This document shows, piece by piece, positions 60,084-64,000 of a stretch of DNA of 64,000 bases (position 1 is the first letter of the stretch; each line of letters starts with the position of its first letter). The position numbers and the translations under genes are program-made. The stretch covers positions 5,399,222 to 5,463,221 of the forward strand of contig JAXIVH010000018.1 of NCBI GenBank assembly GCA_036785325.1, written 5' to 3'. The DNA is from Urophycis tenuis. Its lineage: Eukaryota > Chordata > Actinopteri > Gadiformes > Phycidae. The notes under the pieces were generated by a model that had not been told where the DNA came from, ran no database searches, and saw only the letters and a program-made list of their open reading frames with translations.

Positions 60084-60429
60084 AGCAAAAGCGAAGCTCT
60101 TGAGCCTCACCAAAATTGTGGTCATTTAATAATTAAGGCATGTATATTATAGCAACGGTTTGATCCAAATGTGAAGACGGTCTGCAGTTGCAATCTCATT
60201 GCGCCTCAGCAAAATGCAGGTCATTTAAGAGTGAATGCAGGTACATTTGTTGACTGCTTGCTCTACAACTTTAAATGGGATATTTTTTTAGCTCTAGATG
60301 GGTTGGCGTTGCATCTGCAAATGCCTACCAATGTTTATGTGCGACACTTGCCTTCTTCAAATGCTTGTAGTTTTTCACTGATGACGGGCAACTTCCCTAC
60401 TAATGTTGTAAAGCGCATCAGAGGCAAGA

Positions 60430-60502
60430 TGTTTCCGCCCGGTTTCGAACCAGGGACCTTTCGCGTGTTAGGCGAACGCGATAACCACTACACTACGGAA
60501 AC
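60430..60502 (-). tRNA. tRNA-Val(AAC), unit I
   Basis: D-arm variant TTATCGCG as in unit G. Confidence 0.9.
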
Positions 60503-60888
60503 TGCAGAGCTACAGTCCTTGAGCCTCTCCAAAAAAATTGTCATTTTAACATTCATGTGGGAACATAAGTTGACTGTTTGCTACTCAGCTTTAGATAGTG
60601 TGGCGTTCCATTTTCCAATGCCTGTAGATGTTTACTCATTCCAGGTGGCTTTCCTTATGTTGTTCTATAGTACATCAAAGGCAAGCTGATTCCGCCCGGT
60701 TACCAACCAGGGACCTTTTGCATGTTAGGGAGGCGTGGTATCCACTGCACTACACATCCTGCGCAATTATGCTTCTTGCACCCCTTTAGTTATGTGGTCA
60801 TTTATGAATTCATAAAGGCACTGATATCAAAAGCATGCAATGTCTACTGAAATTAGGAAATGTTTCGCCAAACTGCTGGTAAACAGCT

Positions 60889-60961
60889 GTTTCTGTAGTG
60901 TAGTGGTTGTCACGTTCGCCTCACACGCGAAAGGTCCCCGGTTCGAAACCGGGCAGAAACA
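60889..60961 (+). tRNA. tRNA-Val(CAC), unit I
   Basis: The D-arm side reads GGTTGTCACG instead of GGTTATCACG. Otherwise consensus. Confidence 0.88.
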
Positions 60962-61699
60962 AGTCTTACCGCACACATTTAAATGTATGAGATAGGAACT
61001 AATTGAACATTGCTGACTACTACTCCAATCGCGCCATCTTGTTGGCATTCCATCTCCCCATGCCTCGAGACCTCTACTCATGAAGGATCAAGGGGAAAAC
61101 AAGTTGTACCGGCATCATTTTGACCTTTGATACCGGAACTTGATGAGCATTAGCTGACCGCTTGATCCAAATGGGCAGTTTGGAGTTCCATCTTCAAATG
61201 CCTGTCAATGTTCACTTGTGGTGGTTTGTATTCCATTGCCTGTAGATCGTTACTCATCATATGTGGCTGTCCTATTAATCTTCCAAAGTTGGTAAAAGTA
61301 AAGATCACCCAGTTTTGAACAGGGGACCTTTGACGCGTAAGTCAAACGTGATAACCACTTACAATGGAAACTGCACAATTCAGCTTCTTGTGCCTCATCG
61401 AAAATGTGGTCATTCATGAAGGTGCTGAAATGGAAAACCTGCAATGTCCACTGAAATGATGACAATGTTCCACAAAGTCGATGCAAACAGATGTTTCTGT
61501 AGTGTAGTGGTTACCACTTACGAATTGATGTAGGTACATTGGCCGAGCGCTTGCTCCAACGCTTCAGACAGGGGTGCTTTACATCTGCCAATGCCTATCG
61601 ATGTTTACTGGTGGCAGATTCCATCTTACAATGGCTACAGCTGTTTCTTCATGATATCTGGCTTCCCTGTTTGTGTTCTAAAGTGTATCATAGGCAAGA

Positions 61700-61772
61700 T
61701 GTTTCCGCCCAGTTTTGAACTGGGGACCTTTCGCATGTAAGGCGAACGTGATAACCACTACACCACGGAAAC
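61700..61772 (-). tRNA. tRNA-Val(TAC), unit I
   Basis: Consensus TAC gene. Confidence 0.9.
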
Positions 61773-62118
61773 AGCAAAAGCGAAGCTCTTGAGCCTCACC
61801 AAAATTGTGGTCATTTAATAATTAAGGCATGTATATTATAGCAACGGTTTGATCCAAATGTGAAGACGGTCTGCAGTTGCAATCTCATTGCGCCTCAGCA
61901 AAATGCAGGTCATTTAAGAGTGAATGCAGGTACATTTGTTGACTGCTTGCTCTACAACTTTAAATGGGATATTTTTTTAGCTCTAGATGGGTTGGCGTTG
62001 CATCTGCAAATGCCTACCAATGTTTATGTGCGACACTTGCCTTCTTCAAATGTTTGTAGTTTTTCACTGATGACGGGCAACTTCCCTACTAATGTTGTAA
62101 AGCGCATCAGAGGCAAGA

Positions 62119-62191
62119 TGTTTCCGCCCGGTTTCGAACCAGGGACCTTTTGCGTGTTAGGCGAACGTGATAACCACTACACTACGGAAAC
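62119..62191 (-). tRNA. tRNA-Val(AAC), unit J
   Basis: The anticodon stem 3' arm is GCAAA instead of GCGAA, a C/A mismatch. Possibly weakened. Confidence 0.82.
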
Positions 62192-62577
62192 TGCAGAACT
62201 ACAGTCCTTGAGCCTCTCCAAAAAAATTGTCATTTTAAAATTCATGTGGGAACATAAGTTGACTGTTTGCTACTCAGCTTTAGATAGTGTGGCGTTCCAT
62301 TTTCCAATGCCTGTAGATGTTTACTCATTCCAGGTGGCTTTCCTTATGTTGTTCCATAGTACATCAAAGGCAAGCTGATTCCGCCCGGTTACCAACCAGG
62401 GACCTTTTGCATGTTAGGGAGGCGTGGTATCCACTGCACTACACATCCTGCGCAATTATGCTTCTTGCACCCCTTTAGTTATGTGGTCATTTATGAATTC
62501 ATAAAGGCACTGATATCAAAAGCATGCAATGTCTACTGAAGTTAGGAAATGTTTCGCCAAACTGCTGGTAAACAGCT

Positions 62578-62650
62578 GTTTCTGTAGTGTAGTGGTTATC
62601 ACGTTCGCCTCACACGCGAAAGGTCCCCGGTTCGAAACCGGGCAGAAACA
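62578..62650 (+). tRNA. tRNA-Val(CAC), unit J
   Basis: Consensus CAC gene. Confidence 0.92.
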
Positions 62651-63388
62651 AGTCTTACCGCACACATTTAAATGTATGAGATAGGAACTAATTGAACATT
62701 GCTGACTACTACTCCAATCGCGCCATCTTGTTGGCATTCCATCTCCCCATGCCTCGAGACCTCTACTCATGAAGGATCAAGGGGAAAACAAGTTGTACCG
62801 GCATCATTTTGACCTTTGATACCGGAACTTGATGAGCATTAGCTGACCGCTTGATCCAAATGGGCAGTTTGGAGTTCCATCTTCAAATGCCTGTCAATGT
62901 TCACTTGTGGTGGTTTGTATTCCATTGCCTGTAGATCGTTACTCATCATATGTGGCTGTCCTATTAATCTTCCAAAGTTGGTAAAAGTAAAGATCACCCA
63001 GTTTTGAACAGGGGACCTTTGACGCGTAAGTCAAACGTGATAACCACTTACAATGGAAACTGCACAATTCAGCTTCTTGTGCCTCATCGAAAATGTGGTC
63101 ATTCATGAAGGTGCTGAAATGGAAAACCTGCAATGTCCACTGAAATGATGACAATGTTCCACAAAGTCGATGCAAACAGATGTTTCTGTAGTGTAGTGGT
63201 TACCACTTACGAATTGATGTAGGTACATTGGCCGAGCGCTTGCTCCAACGCTTCAGACAGGGGTGCTTTACATCTGCCAATGCCTATCGATGTTTACTGG
63301 TGGCAGATTCCATCTTACAATGGCTACAGCTGTTTCTTCATGATATCTGGCTTCCCTGTTTGTGTTCTAAAGTGTATCATAGGCAAGA

Positions 63389-63461
63389 TGTTTCCGCCCA
63401 GTTTTGAACTGGGGACCTTTCGCATGTAAGGCGAACGTGATAACCACTACACCACGGAAAC
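63389..63461 (-). tRNA. tRNA-Val(TAC), unit J
   Basis: Consensus TAC gene. Confidence 0.9.
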
Positions 63462-63807
63462 AGCAAAAGCGAAGCTCTTGAGCCTCACCAAAATTGTGGT
63501 CATTTAATAATTAAGGCATGTATATTATAGCAACGGTTTGATCCAAATGTGAAGACGGTCTGCAGTTGCAATCTCATTGCGCCTCAGCAAAATGCAGGTA
63601 ATTTAAGAGTGAATGCAGGTACATTTGTTGACTGCTTGCTCTACAACTTTAAATGGGATATTTTTTTAGCTCTAGATGGGTTGGCGTTGCATCTGCAAAT
63701 GCCTACCAATGTTTATGTGCGACACTTGCCTTCTTCAAATGCTTGTAGTTTTTCACTGATGACGGGCAACTTCCCTACTAATGTTGTAAAGCGCATCAGA
63801 GGCAAGA

Positions 63808-63880
63808 TGTTTCCGCCCGGTTTCGAACCAGGGACCTTTCGCGTGTTAGGCGAACGCGATAACCACTACACTACGGAAAC
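63808..63880 (-). tRNA. tRNA-Val(AAC), unit K
   Basis: D-arm variant TTATCGCG as in units G and I. Confidence 0.9.
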
Positions 63881-64000
63881 TGCAGAACTACAGTCCTTGA
63901 GCCTCTCCAAAAAAATTGTCATTTTAAAATTCATGTGGGAACATAAGTTGACTGTTTGCTACTCAGCTTTAGATAGTGTGGCGTTCCATTTTCCAATGCC
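63808..64000. repeat. Array unit K, cut by the window edge
   Basis: It contains the AAC gene with the GCGATAACC variant of units G and I, but GCAGAACTACAG and TTTTAAAATTC as in F, H and J. Confidence 0.9.

Larger units (their letters stand above)
58467..60429. repeat. Array unit H, interrupted by a SINE
   Basis: Decayed tRNA copies at 58724-58796 and 59610-59682; half-tRNA from 59804. It has the F/H/J markers. The SINE at 59040-59317 makes this unit 1963 bp. The 10 bp AGGAACTAAT before the insertion site are missing. Confidence 0.95.
60430..62118. repeat. Array unit I
   Basis: Decayed tRNA copies at 60687-60759 and 61299-61371; half-tRNA from 61493. It has the G/I marker set and no SINE. 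Confidence 0.95.
62119..63807. repeat. Array unit J
   Basis: Decayed tRNA copies at 62376-62448 and 62988-63060; half-tRNA from 63182. It has the F/H/J marker set. Confidence 0.95.
46630..64000. repeat. Tandem tRNA-Val array, about 1,689-bp unit, ten full copies plus a partial one
   Basis: Unit starts, taken at the AAC gene: 46705, 48393, 50082, 51763, 53400, 55089, 56778, 58467, 60430, 62119 and 63808. Spacings are 1688, 1689, 1681, 1637, 1689, 1689, 1689, 1963, 1689 and 1689. Each full unit has tRNA-Val(AAC) -, a decayed tRNA -, tRNA-Val(CAC) +, a decayed tRNA -, a 5' half-tRNA +, and tRNA-Val(TAC) -. Copies are nearly identical. The array continues past the window edge. Confidence 0.97.

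Noticed and set aside
48134..62378. Repeated 169-172 codon open frames on + (MKTVCSCNLIAPQQ...) once in most array units
   Set aside because: They read across the antisense of the AAC tRNA gene (the run FPPGFEPGTFRVLGE is the tRNA complement) and a decayed tRNA. They have no domain or splice signals, and their similarity is explained by the repeat itself.
47524..63175. Repeated 78- and 84-codon minus-strand frames in every array unit
   Set aside because: They are carried by identical repeat DNA over tRNA genes and flanks. Conservation reflects unit homogenisation, not coding selection.

Overview
The window is nuclear DNA of a ray-finned (teleost) fish. The genes have vertebrate introns, the protein-coding genes match vertebrate gria1, nipal4 and insulin, and the mobile elements are fish types: a tRNA-headed SINE ending in the motif AAAAGCGTCTGCTAAATG, an RTE/Rex3-like LINE with a (GATG)n tail, TTAA-flanked MITEs, hAT and THAP elements, and a Gmr1-like Ty3/gypsy element. 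CA/TG microsatellites are very dense. The species cannot be fixed from the sequence.

Layout. 1-14503 (+): the last exons of an AMPA glutamate receptor gene (gria1), with a flip exon (8017-8131) and a flop exon (9236-9350) of 115 bp each. An antisense tRNA-Ser(CGA), a SINE and two MITEs lie in its introns. 14504-24089: 3' UTR and intergenic DNA with a MITE and a 49-bp minisatellite. 24090-31536 (-): a complete ten-exon nipal4 whose exons join in frame to 439 codons; intron 6 carries a 5'-truncated LINE with a 12-bp target duplication. 31537-36508: intergenic DNA with SINE, hAT and dispersed-repeat copies. 36411-37758 (-): a complete insulin gene (116-residue preprohormone) with non-coding exon 1, TATA box and poly(A) signal; a near-perfect palindrome sits just upstream of the TATA box. 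39843-42830: a decayed tRNA-Val copy, a SINE, and a THAP-domain transposon-derived gene remnant behind a TTAA/AGGTCCC terminus.

43261-64000 is the most unusual part. A valine tRNA gene array starts at about 46.6 kb and runs out of the window. Its unit is about 1,689 bp and is present ten times plus a partial eleventh. Each full unit holds three full-length tRNA-Val genes with anticodons AAC (-), CAC (+) and TAC (-), plus two decayed tRNA copies and one 5' half. One unit therefore supplies isoacceptors able to read all four valine codons. The unit is itself built from older duplicated tRNA-plus-flank modules, and the later units alternate in a two-unit higher-order repeat. At the left edge an inverted array fragment, with its own tRNA-Val(AAC) at 43261-43333, is interrupted by a broken Ty3/gypsy element whose integrase precedes its reverse transcriptase (the Gmr1-type, copia-like order).

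The protein-coding genes show no operon-like link: gria1 and nipal4 converge tail to tail, and insulin lies upstream of nipal4 on the same strand. The tRNA array and the gypsy fragment form a separate repeat-rich domain.
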